A stretch of DNA of 64,000 nt from Alphaproteobacteria bacterium (GTDB lineage: Bacteria; Pseudomonadota; Alphaproteobacteria; Rhodobacterales; Rhodobacteraceae), in NCBI GenBank assembly GCA_030425145.1, contig JAUHVK010000012.1:56437-120436 (forward strand), written 5' to 3'. The notes under the pieces were generated by a model, which was not told the origin of the DNA, ran no database searches, and saw only the letters and a list, made by a program, of their open reading frames with translations. Positions 56,845 through 64,000 of this stretch are shown here, in pieces (within the stretch, counting starts at the first letter, position 1; each line of letters starts with the position of its first letter). Made by a program: the position numbers and the translations under genes.

Positions 56845-57831
56845 TCAAAGCCCGTTGATCTTGTCGAGCAGCCCCTCGGGCCAGTCTTCGGAGAACTTCG
56901 AGTTCTGGAAGACTTCAAGCACGTGGTCGCGGAACGCCTTTTTGTTGGGCTCGTAGACCTTCAGCCCTTCGCCCTCGAAGAACTCGACCAGCTCGGCTTC
57001 CTGTTCGATCGTATTGGCGTCCAATGCCTTCTGGAACTCGATGGAACATTTCTGGACCTTCGCCTGCTGCTCCTCGTTGAGGGAATCCCACTTCTGCTTT
57101 GAGATCGAGAAGACGTTCGAGGCGATCAGGTGTCCGGTCAGGATGATCTGATCCGTCACCTCGTAGAACTTCATCTGCTTGTCCGCGGGCAGAGGGTTGT
57201 CCTGCCCGTCCACGGCACCGGTTTGGAGCGCGGTGTAGACCTCGGTAAAAGCAAGCGGTGTCGGGTTCGCGCCGAGTGCTTCGCCGACGAATTGCCAGCC
57301 CTCGCCGCCAGGCATCCGGAGCTTTACGCCCTCTAGGTCAGCGGGGGTCATCACCTCCTTGTCGCCGCGGATATTTACGTGGCGGGTGCCGATGTAAGGC
57401 CAGGCCAATACCTTGATGTTGGTGGCTTCCTCCATCTTTCCGATCAGCTCGTCCAATACGTCGCCGTCATAGACCGCGCGCATGTGGTCATAATCGCGAA
57501 AGAGGTAGGCCGTGCCGAGGATCGAGGCCTCGGGAACCTGATTATAGAAGTCGAATATCGCCAACGCGCCCATGTCGAGGTTGCCGCGCTGCATCGCTGT
57601 CAGCTCGGTGCCCTGCTTGAAAAGGGTCGCGCCGAAATACGGCTTGAACTCGAACCCGTCGCCGAGACAGGTCGAGAAGACTTCGCGCAGGATGGTCGAC
57701 CGGCGGTCGGTCTCCTGCACCGTATCGGAATAGACCAGCTCGATCTTCTCCTGCGCGCTGGCCGGTTCGGACATGAGTCCGAACAAGGCAAGCGCACCGC
57801 AAAGCGCCGAGGTTAGTGTAAGATGTTTCAT
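56845..57831 (-). CDS. TRAP transporter substrate-binding protein (first copy, DctP)
   Basis: 328 aa with signal peptide (residues 1-26, ALFGLMSEPASA-QEK). DctP motifs FEFKPYFGATLFKQGTELTAMQRGNLDMG and GVKLRMPGGEGWQFVGEALGANPTPLAFTEVYTALQTGAVDGQDNPLP. Paralogous to the gene at 52957 at the other end of the operon. It is 15 bp downstream of the shikimate-dehydrogenase-like gene, which suggests the ligand is a quinate- or shikimate-like acid. Confidence 0.9.
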   Translation of the reverse strand: MKHLTLTSALCGALALFGLMSEPASAQEKIELVYSDTVQETDRRSTILREVFSTCLGDGFEFKPYFGATLFKQGTELTAMQRGNLDMGALAIFDFYNQVPEASILGTAYLFRDYDHMRAVYDGDVLDELIGKMEEATNIKVLAWPYIGTRHVNIRGDKEVMTPADLEGVKLRMPGGEGWQFVGEALGANPTPLAFTEVYTALQTGAVDGQDNPLPADKQMKFYEVTDQIILTGHLIASNVFSISKQKWDSLNEEQQAKVQKCSIEFQKALDANTIEQEAELVEFFEGEGLKVYEPNKKAFRDHVLEVFQNSKFSEDWPEGLLDKINGL

Positions 57832-57846
57832 TTTGCTCCTCCCAAG

Positions 57847-58752
57847 CTATGCAAACGGGGCGCTGTCGCGTCCCGGGTCGAACGAACGGAATGCCTCCCA
57901 CATCCGTTCGGTATCCGGTTCCAGCCCGGTGAAAAGCCGGAACGCCTGCTCCGCTTGGTGAAGCGCCATGCCCGAACCGGGCAGCACCCGGCAGCCGAGG
58001 GCGCGCGCAGTGCGCAAGAGCTCTGTTTCAAGCGGAAAATAAACGATATCGCCGACCCAAAGGTCCGGCCGCAGGTCAGCCGCCGCGACAGGCATCCCCG
58101 GGTTCTTGTCCATCCCCATCGGCGTCGCGTTGACCACACCATGGGCTGAAGCAATGGCAGCCCGGACATCCGTTACCGTCTCGGCTCGGCCCGCCCCGTA
58201 GCGTTCAGTCAGGACCATGGAAAGCTCACGCGCCATCGCATCAGAGATATCTGCGACCAGCAGCGTGTCGACTCCGGCGTCAAGTAGCGCATGGGCCACC
58301 GCCCCACCGGCGCCACCCGCGCCGATCAGCACGACACGGTCCAGAGGGACGTCCGGCAATCCCCGCCGAAGACTTTCGCCAAAGCCCCAGTGATCGGTGT
58401 TGTGCCCGAACCGCTTGCCATCCCGGAAAACCACTGTGTTCACCGCGCCCACGTTTTGAGCGGAATCGGACAGCACGTCGATTGCGGGGATCACCGCGCG
58501 CTTGAACGGATAGGTCACGTTGATGCCGTTGAACCCTTTGGCCTCCAGCATGTCGAGGATCGCGCCAACGTCTTCGGGAAGTTCGCGCCGTTGCGAGTCT
58601 ATCAGACGGTAGTCGTAGGGAAGGCCCAGAGCCTCAGCGGCGGCCATGTGCATTCGTGGGGTTCGCGACGCGCCAATGCCTTGACCTAACAGGCCAATGC
58701 ACACCGGAAGATCGCGGTCCACAATCGCTTGAGCCGTCACGTCCTGCGGCAC
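57847..58752 (-). CDS. Shikimate/quinate dehydrogenase-like protein
   Basis: 301 aa from a GTG at 58752, with GGGAGGAGA about 8 bases ahead and a promoter upstream; the track ORF starts inside the divergent regulator gene and is rejected. Shikimate-binding motifs GQGIGASRTPRMH, NGINVTYPFKRAVIP with the catalytic Lys, GAVNTVVFRDGKRFGHNTDHWGF with Asn/Asp; NADP-site VVLIGAGGAGGAVAHAL and ATPMGM. The sequence resembles the catabolic AroE-like/quinate-shikimate dehydrogenases. It is first in an operon with TRAP and lactonase genes, so catabolism of a quinate/shikimate-like acid is more likely than aromatic biosynthesis. Confidence 0.88.
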   Translation of the reverse strand: MPQDVTAQAIVDRDLPVCIGLLGQGIGASRTPRMHMAAAEALGLPYDYRLIDSQRRELPEDVGAILDMLEAKGFNGINVTYPFKRAVIPAIDVLSDSAQNVGAVNTVVFRDGKRFGHNTDHWGFGESLRRGLPDVPLDRVVLIGAGGAGGAVAHALLDAGVDTLLVADISDAMARELSMVLTERYGAGRAETVTDVRAAIASAHGVVNATPMGMDKNPGMPVAAADLRPDLWVGDIVYFPLETELLRTARALGCRVLPGSGMALHQAEQAFRLFTGLEPDTERMWEAFRSFDPGRDSAPFA

Positions 58753-58803
58753 AGTCAGGTCTCCTCCCTGATATCGCCCCTCTGACGATGGGGTCTTGAC
58801 GGC

Positions 58804-58832
58804 AGAATGTTCTGTAAGGTTAATTGTGTCAA
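58804..58832 (-). promoter_or_regulatory. Promoter of the shikimate-dehydrogenase-like operon
   Basis: On the minus strand TTGACA (58832-58827), a 17-base spacer and CATTCT (58809-58804) form a good sigma-70-type promoter about 50 bp before the GTG start. Confidence 0.55.
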
Positions 58833-58851
58833 CCAATTGTTCGGTTTGGTT
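58831..58851. promoter_or_regulatory. Candidate TetR operator in the divergent region
   Basis: AACCAA-N9-TTGGTT, perfect 6-bp arms, touches the upstream edge of the -35 element and lies about 85 bp before the TetR-domain start. TetR proteins often bind such dyads between divergent genes, so it may control both sides. Confidence 0.5.
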
Positions 58852-58934
58852 CAAAATCGCAAAGATGACGCGATTTCGTTCTGCCTGGAAATGCGTTAAC
58901 AAGCGCCTCCGTACCGGCTGACAGGGAGGATAAG

Positions 58935-60584
58935 ATGGGCGAGGCAATGACCGGCGACGCCGCAGGCGAAAACCAGCGACGCGGCTGGAAACAGGATCCC
59001 GATGCTGTGCGCAGCAACATCCTCCAGATCGCCCGCGAGGTTTTCGCGGCGCAGGGGCTGTCAGGGGCCAGGATAGACGAGATTGCAGCCCGCACCCGTA
59101 CCTCGAAGCGGATGATCTACTACTACTTCGGCGACAAGCAGAAACTTTATCGCGCTGTCCTCGAAGACGCATACAGCCGAATGCGACATGGCGAGGACGC
59201 GCTTGATCTCGGCGCGCTCGACCCGGTGGCGGCGCTGCGACGGCTTGCAGAGTTCACTTTCGACCACCACCGACACAACCCCGATTTCGTGCGCCTCGTG
59301 ATGATCGAGAACGTGCACGAAGCCGAGCACATGTCGGGTTCGGATGCGATCGTGGGGCAAAACTCGTCGGTCATTCGGCTGCTCGAGGACATCTACCATC
59401 GCGGGGTTGAAGACGGGTTCTTCCGCCGTGGCCTGACCGCGCTCGAGCTGCATTGGCACATTTCAGCGGTCTCGATCTTCAACGTCTCGAACCGCGCAAC
59501 ATTCGCGAAGATTTTTGGCGACGAGCTGTTCTCGGAACGCGGCCAGCACATGCTGCGCCGTCACGTCGGCGACATGATCCTGGGCTTGGTTATGAAACCG
59601 GGCCTTTCCGCCGAAAGCGGATTGCCACGACCAAGGGAGGAGGCACGCATGATCAACCCGGACATCTTTCGGTTTCTGGAAGTGTGGGAGGACAAGTGGT
59701 CCACCCTCGGGCCTGACGCGACACCCGCCGAACGGCGCCTGCATTTCGAAAGCATTGCCCGCGACATGCGCCTTCCGACACCGCTGGAGGTGGAGACTGA
59801 CGAGGAACACTGGATTGACAGCGACGGTGGACCAGTCCGTGTCCGCATCTTCCGCCATTCCGATGGCGGAGCTCAACCTGCGCTGATCTATATGCACGGC
59901 GGCGCCTGGATGCAGGGCAGCCCGGAAACGCACTGGGACATTACGGCTCGGATTGCGGCTTGGAACAGGCAGACCGTAATCTCAGTCGACTACGCGCTCG
60001 CCCCAGAGCACCCCTTTCCAGCCGCGTACTTGCAAGTGCTGGCGGTGGCGAGATGGGTCCGCGACGAGGCAGAAACATTGGGCATCGACCCGGCACGCGT
60101 CGCCATCGGCGGCGACAGCGCCGGCGGCAACCTCGCTGCCGCAGTGGCCCTCACCTGTCGGGATGAGGGGTTGCCGCTATACGCCCAGCTTCTGATTTAC
60201 CCGGCTTGCGATTTCGACCGCACACGCCGCTCCTATGCTGAAAACGCTGAAGGCCCACTGCTTAAGGTCGCCGGGATGGCCGCGACCAACGCGCTCTATT
60301 GTGCAGACGAAATTCAATTGCAGACCGACCCCCGTATCGCGCCATTGGCCGCGGAAAGCCTCGCTGGCCTGCCGCCGACCTACGTGGCGGTGGCTAAATA
60401 CGATCCTTTACGCGACAGCGGCCTCGCATACGTTGATAAGCTCAAGGCGGACGGTGTTGCCGTCACGACGCATCAAGGCGACGGGCTGATCCACGGGTAC
60501 CTGCGGGCGATGGAATACTGCGCCGACAGTGAGGACCGTCTGCGCGAAATGTGTGCCTGGTTGAAAGGTGTCTCGGGAGATTAA
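58935..60584 (+). CDS. TetR-family regulator fused to an HSL-type alpha/beta hydrolase
   Basis: One 549-aa open frame. Residues 18-75 are a TetR DNA-binding domain (VRSNILQIAREVFAAQGLSGARIDEIAARTRTSKRMIYYYFGDKQKLYRAVL) and about 85-225 a TetR ligand domain. From residue 239 (MINPDIFRFLEVWEDKW) the protein is an alpha/beta hydrolase with the oxyanion motif MHGGAWMQG, nucleophile elbow GGDSAGGN and a C-terminal His in GLIHGYL. GGGAGGA precedes the first ATG. A second, strong ribosome-binding site sits at the domain junction, so the hydrolase may also be made alone. Divergent from the aroE-like operon, probably its regulator. Confidence 0.85.
   Translation: MGEAMTGDAAGENQRRGWKQDPDAVRSNILQIAREVFAAQGLSGARIDEIAARTRTSKRMIYYYFGDKQKLYRAVLEDAYSRMRHGEDALDLGALDPVAALRRLAEFTFDHHRHNPDFVRLVMIENVHEAEHMSGSDAIVGQNSSVIRLLEDIYHRGVEDGFFRRGLTALELHWHISAVSIFNVSNRATFAKIFGDELFSERGQHMLRRHVGDMILGLVMKPGLSAESGLPRPREEARMINPDIFRFLEVWEDKWSTLGPDATPAERRLHFESIARDMRLPTPLEVETDEEHWIDSDGGPVRVRIFRHSDGGAQPALIYMHGGAWMQGSPETHWDITARIAAWNRQTVISVDYALAPEHPFPAAYLQVLAVARWVRDEAETLGIDPARVAIGGDSAGGNLAAAVALTCRDEGLPLYAQLLIYPACDFDRTRRSYAENAEGPLLKVAGMAATNALYCADEIQLQTDPRIAPLAAESLAGLPPTYVAVAKYDPLRDSGLAYVDKLKADGVAVTTHQGDGLIHGYLRAMEYCADSEDRLREMCAWLKGVSGD
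59634..59651 (+). promoter_or_regulatory. Internal ribosome-binding site and start at the TetR-hydrolase junction
   Basis: AGGGAGGAGG (59634-59643) lies 5 bases before an in-frame ATG at 59649 (codon 239), exactly where the hydrolase homology begins. This is how a separate downstream gene would start, and suggests an older two-gene arrangement joined by loss of the TetR stop, or dual translation now. Confidence 0.65.
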
Positions 60585-60753
60585 GCATTCTTGAAACAGT
60601 GCGCTTCGCCCTGACTTGGCCAAGGCCATGCCTAGAGTCTCGAACAGCCCAAAAGGCCACCTTCGATGCGCCCAGTCAACGGCCGTGATAGCGCGGTGTG
60701 TGCCAGACGGCCTTAGTCCGGAAGCAACTTACGGGTCTCATGATGCGAAGAGC

Positions 60754-60787
60754 GGGTCCGGGCGCAGCCTTACCCGTGCCCGGACCC
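60754..60787. terminator. Hairpin between the hydrolase fusion and the decarboxylase
   Basis: GGGTCCGGGC and GCCCGGACCC form a perfect 10-bp stem around a 14-base loop, midway in the 322-bp gap between convergent stops (60585-60906). Nothing else recognisable is in that gap; its small ORFs lack ribosome-binding sites. Confidence 0.6.
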
Positions 60788-60906
60788 CATGTAATATTCT
60801 CGCTGCGCTGTAGATCGGCAAGAAGCGCACCTGCTCCCAAAAACCATTTCCCGCTAGGGCGAATGATTTTCGCTCGTGCTCCGCGCGCTCTCTACTTTTC
60901 CTTTCG

Positions 60907-63189
60907 CTAAGCGACACAGTCAGCGAAATACCTGACCTCACCGGTTTCCCCAATCTCCTGAACCAGCCCGTGAATATCGGTTTCAAAGCCGGGGCAGTCG
61001 CGGGAGAACTCGCGGTTAAACCGAAGATAATCCACGATTTCCTTGCTGAAGATCTCTCCTGGAATAAGCAGCGGGATGCCGGGTGGATACGGAGTGATAA
61101 GGCTCGTCGTCACACGGCCTTCGAGGTCGTCAATCGCGACCCGCTCGGTCTTCCTTTGCGCGATTTGCGAAAATGCCTCCAGCGGGGACATCGCCGGGAG
61201 ATGGTCGCCCAGGTAGATCTCGGTCGACAGACGCGCAACGTCATGTTTCGTGTAGAGGTCGTGAACGTGCTGCGACAGATCCTTGAGCCCCATGTGTTCA
61301 TACCGAGGATGTTTGGCACAGAATTCCGGCATGACACGCCAGAGAGGCTGATTGCGGTCGTAGTCGTCTTTGCACTGCTGGAGTGCGGCAAGAAGCGTAT
61401 TCCAGCGGCCTTTAGTAATCCCGATCGTGAACATGATGAAGAAACTGTAGAGACCGGTCTTCTCGACCACGACGCCATGTTCCGTCAGGTATTTTGAGAC
61501 GATCGAAGCCGGGATCCCTGTCTCTTCAAACCGACCGTCAATGTTCAGTCCCGGCGTAATGATCGTCGCCTTGATCGGGTCGAGCATGTTGAAGTTGCGG
61601 GCCATGTCGCCAAAGCCGTGCCATGCGTCCTCGCCAGAGCTTTCGACAGCCTCACTGTCGGTCTTCTTGAGTTCCCAGGCCTTCGCGCGGCCAATTCCGT
61701 CCTCAGCCAGATCATCGGGTCCCCAGACCTGGAACCACCAATCGTTGCCGTATTCCTCGTCGACCTTACGCATCGCACGCCGGAAATCGAGCGCCTCCAT
61801 CAGACTTTCTTCGACCAACGCCGTGCCGCCCGGTGGCTCCATCATCGACGCCGCAACATCGCAGCTTGCAATGATCGAGTATTGCGGGCTGGTCGACGTG
61901 TGCATGAGGTAGGATTCGTTAAACAAATGCCGGTCGAGCTTCGCCTCCTCTGCCTCCTGTACGAGAACATGACTGGCTTGGCTGATGCCGGCCAAAAGCT
62001 TGTGGACCGACTGTGTCGCGTAAACCACCGAGGACTTTGTCCGACCGCGCTTTTTGCCCATTGCGTGGTAGGTGCCGTAGAACGAGTGGAAGGCTGCATG
62101 TGGAAGCCAAGCCTCGTCGAAATGCAAAGTATCGACATAGCCGTCTAGCATCTCTTTCACGACTTCGGTGTTGTATAGCACTCCGTCATAGGTCGACTGC
62201 GTAAGCGACAGGATGCGCGGCTTTACCGTATCGGGGTCGATTCCTTCCAGAAGTGGATTGGCCTTGATCTTCGCTTTGATGGCATCGGGTTCGAATTCAG
62301 ATTGCTGGATCGGACCGATGATCCCCCAATGATTGCGCGTAGGCTTCAGGAAGATGGGGATGGCGCCTGTCATGATGATAGAATGCAGGATCGACTTGTG
62401 ACAGTTGCGGTCCACGAGCACCACGTCACCCGGAGCGACGTTATGGTGCCAGACAATCTTGTTTGAGGTTGAGGTGCCGTTCGTGACGAAAAAGCAGTGA
62501 TCGGCGTTGAAAATTCGCGCCGCATTGCGCTCCGACGCACCGATTGCGCCATTGTGATCCAGCAGCTGGCCAAGTTCCTCGACCGAATTGCAGACATCGG
62601 CGCGCAACATGTTTTCGCCGTAAAACTGGTGATACATCTGCCCGATGGGTGATTTTAGAAAGGCAACCCCGCCCGAATGCCCGGGACAATGCCACGAGTA
62701 TGAGCCGTCCTCGGCGTAGTCGAGAAGCGCCTTGAAGAACGGCGGTTGAATATATTCGAGATAGTTCTTCGCTTCGCGGATGATATGTCGGGCGACGAAT
62801 TCTGGCGTGTCTTCGAAAGCATGGATGAAACCATGCAGCTCGCGCAGGACATCGTTTGGCAGGTGCCGAGACGTCTTGGTCTCGCCATAGATGTAGATTG
62901 GCACATCTTCGTTCTTGTACCGGACCTCTTCGATGAAGCTCCGCAGGTTCAGGACTGCCGGGTCCAGGTCGGGGCCGGGGCTGAATTCTTCATCGTCGAT
63001 CGACAGGACAAAGGCCGCAGCGCGGCTTTGCTGCTGCGCGAATTGAGAGAGATCGCCGTAGCTCGTTGCACCCAGCACCTCGAAACCTTCTGCTTCGAGG
63101 GCTTGCGCAAGCGCCCGAATTCCAAAGCCAGAAGTGTTCTCTGATCGGAAATCCTCGTCAATGATGACGATGGGAAAGCTAAACTTCAT
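60907..63189 (-). CDS. Orn/Lys/Arg decarboxylase, group III PLP-dependent
   Basis: 760 aa, the usual size of group III basic amino-acid decarboxylases. An N-terminal response-regulator-like wing domain (1-140) is followed by the PLP domain (ADHCFFVTNGTSTSNKIVWHHNV, HFDEAWLPHAAFHSFYG, PLP-Lys in YATQSVHKLLAGISQ), and the C-terminal domain. It converts arginine, lysine or ornithine to agmatine, cadaverine or putrescine plus CO2; arginine is the most common substrate of similar proteins, but I cannot tell. AGGAAGA precedes the ATG. It stands alone, so biosynthetic polyamine production or acid resistance are both possible. Confidence 0.9.
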   Translation of the reverse strand: MKFSFPIVIIDEDFRSENTSGFGIRALAQALEAEGFEVLGATSYGDLSQFAQQQSRAAAFVLSIDDEEFSPGPDLDPAVLNLRSFIEEVRYKNEDVPIYIYGETKTSRHLPNDVLRELHGFIHAFEDTPEFVARHIIREAKNYLEYIQPPFFKALLDYAEDGSYSWHCPGHSGGVAFLKSPIGQMYHQFYGENMLRADVCNSVEELGQLLDHNGAIGASERNAARIFNADHCFFVTNGTSTSNKIVWHHNVAPGDVVLVDRNCHKSILHSIIMTGAIPIFLKPTRNHWGIIGPIQQSEFEPDAIKAKIKANPLLEGIDPDTVKPRILSLTQSTYDGVLYNTEVVKEMLDGYVDTLHFDEAWLPHAAFHSFYGTYHAMGKKRGRTKSSVVYATQSVHKLLAGISQASHVLVQEAEEAKLDRHLFNESYLMHTSTSPQYSIIASCDVAASMMEPPGGTALVEESLMEALDFRRAMRKVDEEYGNDWWFQVWGPDDLAEDGIGRAKAWELKKTDSEAVESSGEDAWHGFGDMARNFNMLDPIKATIITPGLNIDGRFEETGIPASIVSKYLTEHGVVVEKTGLYSFFIMFTIGITKGRWNTLLAALQQCKDDYDRNQPLWRVMPEFCAKHPRYEHMGLKDLSQHVHDLYTKHDVARLSTEIYLGDHLPAMSPLEAFSQIAQRKTERVAIDDLEGRVTTSLITPYPPGIPLLIPGEIFSKEIVDYLRFNREFSRDCPGFETDIHGLVQEIGETGEVRYFADCVA

Positions 63190-63557
63190 TTGTTCTTCCT
63201 AGATGGTGCTTTCGGGCTTCACTGTTTCGCGCAGCGGCATTTGATGGCGCTACGTCCCCAAAAGGAAGTCGAGCAACCACTTTGTAAATGATCCAGTCAT
63301 TGTGCCGACCTTGAAGTTTCTTGTCGCATGAACGGCAGCGTTGTGGAAGTTGCATTGTGGTGGGCATGGAACCGCAGACGGCCGGATCGGGCCCGCTAGC
63401 GCCCTATGGTGCCATCTCGCATGTGTCCTATTCCTGCGGCGCAGTGAACGTCAGCTTCGAGCCCAAAGTGCTGTTTGGCTTGCGGCAGCCCTAACTCCTC
63501 GCCATTGTTGAGCCAGATTGAAACAAGTCCAATTTCGAACCAGGGAGGAACGCCTAA
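63190..63557. other. Intergenic region between the decarboxylase and cupin genes
   Basis: 368 bp holding the two divergent promoters. I see no FNR-type box, RNA gene or long dyad. A 42-codon ORF at 63366-63494 has no ribosome-binding site or familiar sequence and is not called. Confidence 0.6.
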
Positions 63558-63893
63558 ATGCAATATCCGGATTTTATCAAAGCGTTTCCAAATATCGACG
63601 TGCCATTCCCCGATGATGTCGTGCAGACAGCGGTTGTGCAGTCCGAAAATGGGTTGGTGGCATTCTTCACCTTCCTCAAGGATATGGAGCTCCCCCCTCA
63701 TTCTCATGGTGCCCAATGGGGAACTGTAGTGGAAGGTGAAATCGAGTTTACCATCGGTGGAGAGACAAAGATCTATCGAGCCGGTGACAGCTATTCCATC
63801 CCGGCTGGCGTGGAACACGGAGCTCTAATCAAATCGGGAACCCGCGTCATCGACGTCTTCGCGGAGGCCGATCGGTACGCGATCAAACGGTGA
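63558..63893 (+). CDS. Cupin-domain protein
   Basis: 111 aa. Single conserved cupin barrel: ELPPHSHGAQWGTVVEGEIEFTIGG gives the first metal motif (His, His, Glu) and YSIPAGVEHGALI the second (His). GGGAGGA is 8 bases ahead of the ATG. Small stand-alone cupins are isomerases, dioxygenase-like enzymes or sugar/ligand binders; no partner gene indicates which. The window ends about 100 bp further on without another start. Confidence 0.83.
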   Translation: MQYPDFIKAFPNIDVPFPDDVVQTAVVQSENGLVAFFTFLKDMELPPHSHGAQWGTVVEGEIEFTIGGETKIYRAGDSYSIPAGVEHGALIKSGTRVIDVFAEADRYAIKR

Positions 63894-64000
63894 TAGGGGG
63901 CGGCTTCGTTGGCAGGGCAGGCAATTGACCCGCGCGTTGCTACCGGAAAGCAAGGGGTTGTTCGCCAACTCGTATTCCGTAGAGAAACCAGCTCTGAACC

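Noticed and set aside
58753-59172. 140-codon N-terminal extension of the shikimate-dehydrogenase-like ORF
   Set aside because: It lies over the divergent promoter and the TetR coding region and reads as Arg/Ser-rich nonsense; the GTG at 58752 has a strong ribosome-binding site.
63366-63494. 42-codon ORF between the decarboxylase and cupin genes
   Set aside because: No ribosome-binding site and no recognisable sequence.

Overview
The window looks like chromosomal DNA from an alphaproteobacterium, most likely Rhodobacterales (Roseobacter/Paracoccus-type). Reasons: high-GC coding with short operonic gaps, FnrL-type TTGAY-N4-RTCAA boxes, an NsrR-like Rrf2 regulator beside cydDC-cydABX, an SQR plus DUF5368-like pair, two TRAP systems, one tripartite tricarboxylate transporter (TTT) and many LysR/GntR-regulated catabolic operons. 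I saw no rRNA, tRNA, CRISPR array, transposase or integrase.

Layout. 1-2.4 kb: 3' end of a TIM-barrel isomerase, then an OxyR-like LysR regulator divergent from a one-cysteine peroxiredoxin. 2.4-11.2 kb: NsrR-like regulator divergent from cydD-cydC-cydA-cydB-cydX (bd-type quinol oxidase and its thiol exporter), followed by a Tat-exported sulfide:quinone oxidoreductase-like flavoprotein and a small membrane protein. 11.2-13.7 kb: AraC-type regulator and acyl-CoA dehydrogenase. 13.7-27.2 kb: a long minus-strand catabolic region: TTT transporter (TctC and a TctA-TctB fusion), PrpF-type isomerase, ThDP enzyme, D-2-hydroxyacid dehydrogenase, TauE exporter, DUF1932-type dehydrogenase, DapA-family lyase, aldehyde dehydrogenase, DAO-type oxidase and a LysR gene. 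27.5-32.4 kb: divergent GntR-tcuA-tcuB-isocitrate-dehydrogenase-like operon ending in a signal-less binding-protein-like gene. Together these look like uptake and oxidation of tricarballylate-like polycarboxylates.

32.6-39.8 kb is the least ordinary part: a visibly AT-richer cassette with a secreted caspase-like/Sel1 protein, a radical SAM protein with a SPASM-like cysteine region before its core, and a sulfotransferase-like protein, facing a minus-strand operon of a 64-residue secreted small protein, a two-domain glycosyltransferase fusion and an unknown protein. It has the parts expected of an undescribed peptide- or glycan-modification system.

39.9-45.9 kb: LysR divergent from CoA-transferase, HMG-CoA-lyase-like and TRAP genes, a compact import-activate-cleave module. 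46.2-52.8 kb: P-type ATPase and PEP synthase divergent, across an FNR box, from an unknown 116-residue protein and a PfkB-type kinase, probably a low-oxygen regulon. 52.9-60.6 kb: a shikimate-dehydrogenase-like gene, a TRAP transporter with two paralogous binding proteins, an SMP-30 lactonase and an apparent remnant of a dehydroshikimate-dehydratase-like gene, divergent from a TetR/alpha-beta-hydrolase fusion. 60.9-63.9 kb: a basic amino-acid decarboxylase and a cupin protein. The last ~100 bases hold nothing I recognise. Starts were moved from the ORF-track start wherever a ribosome-binding site or a stop/start overlap pointed to an internal one.
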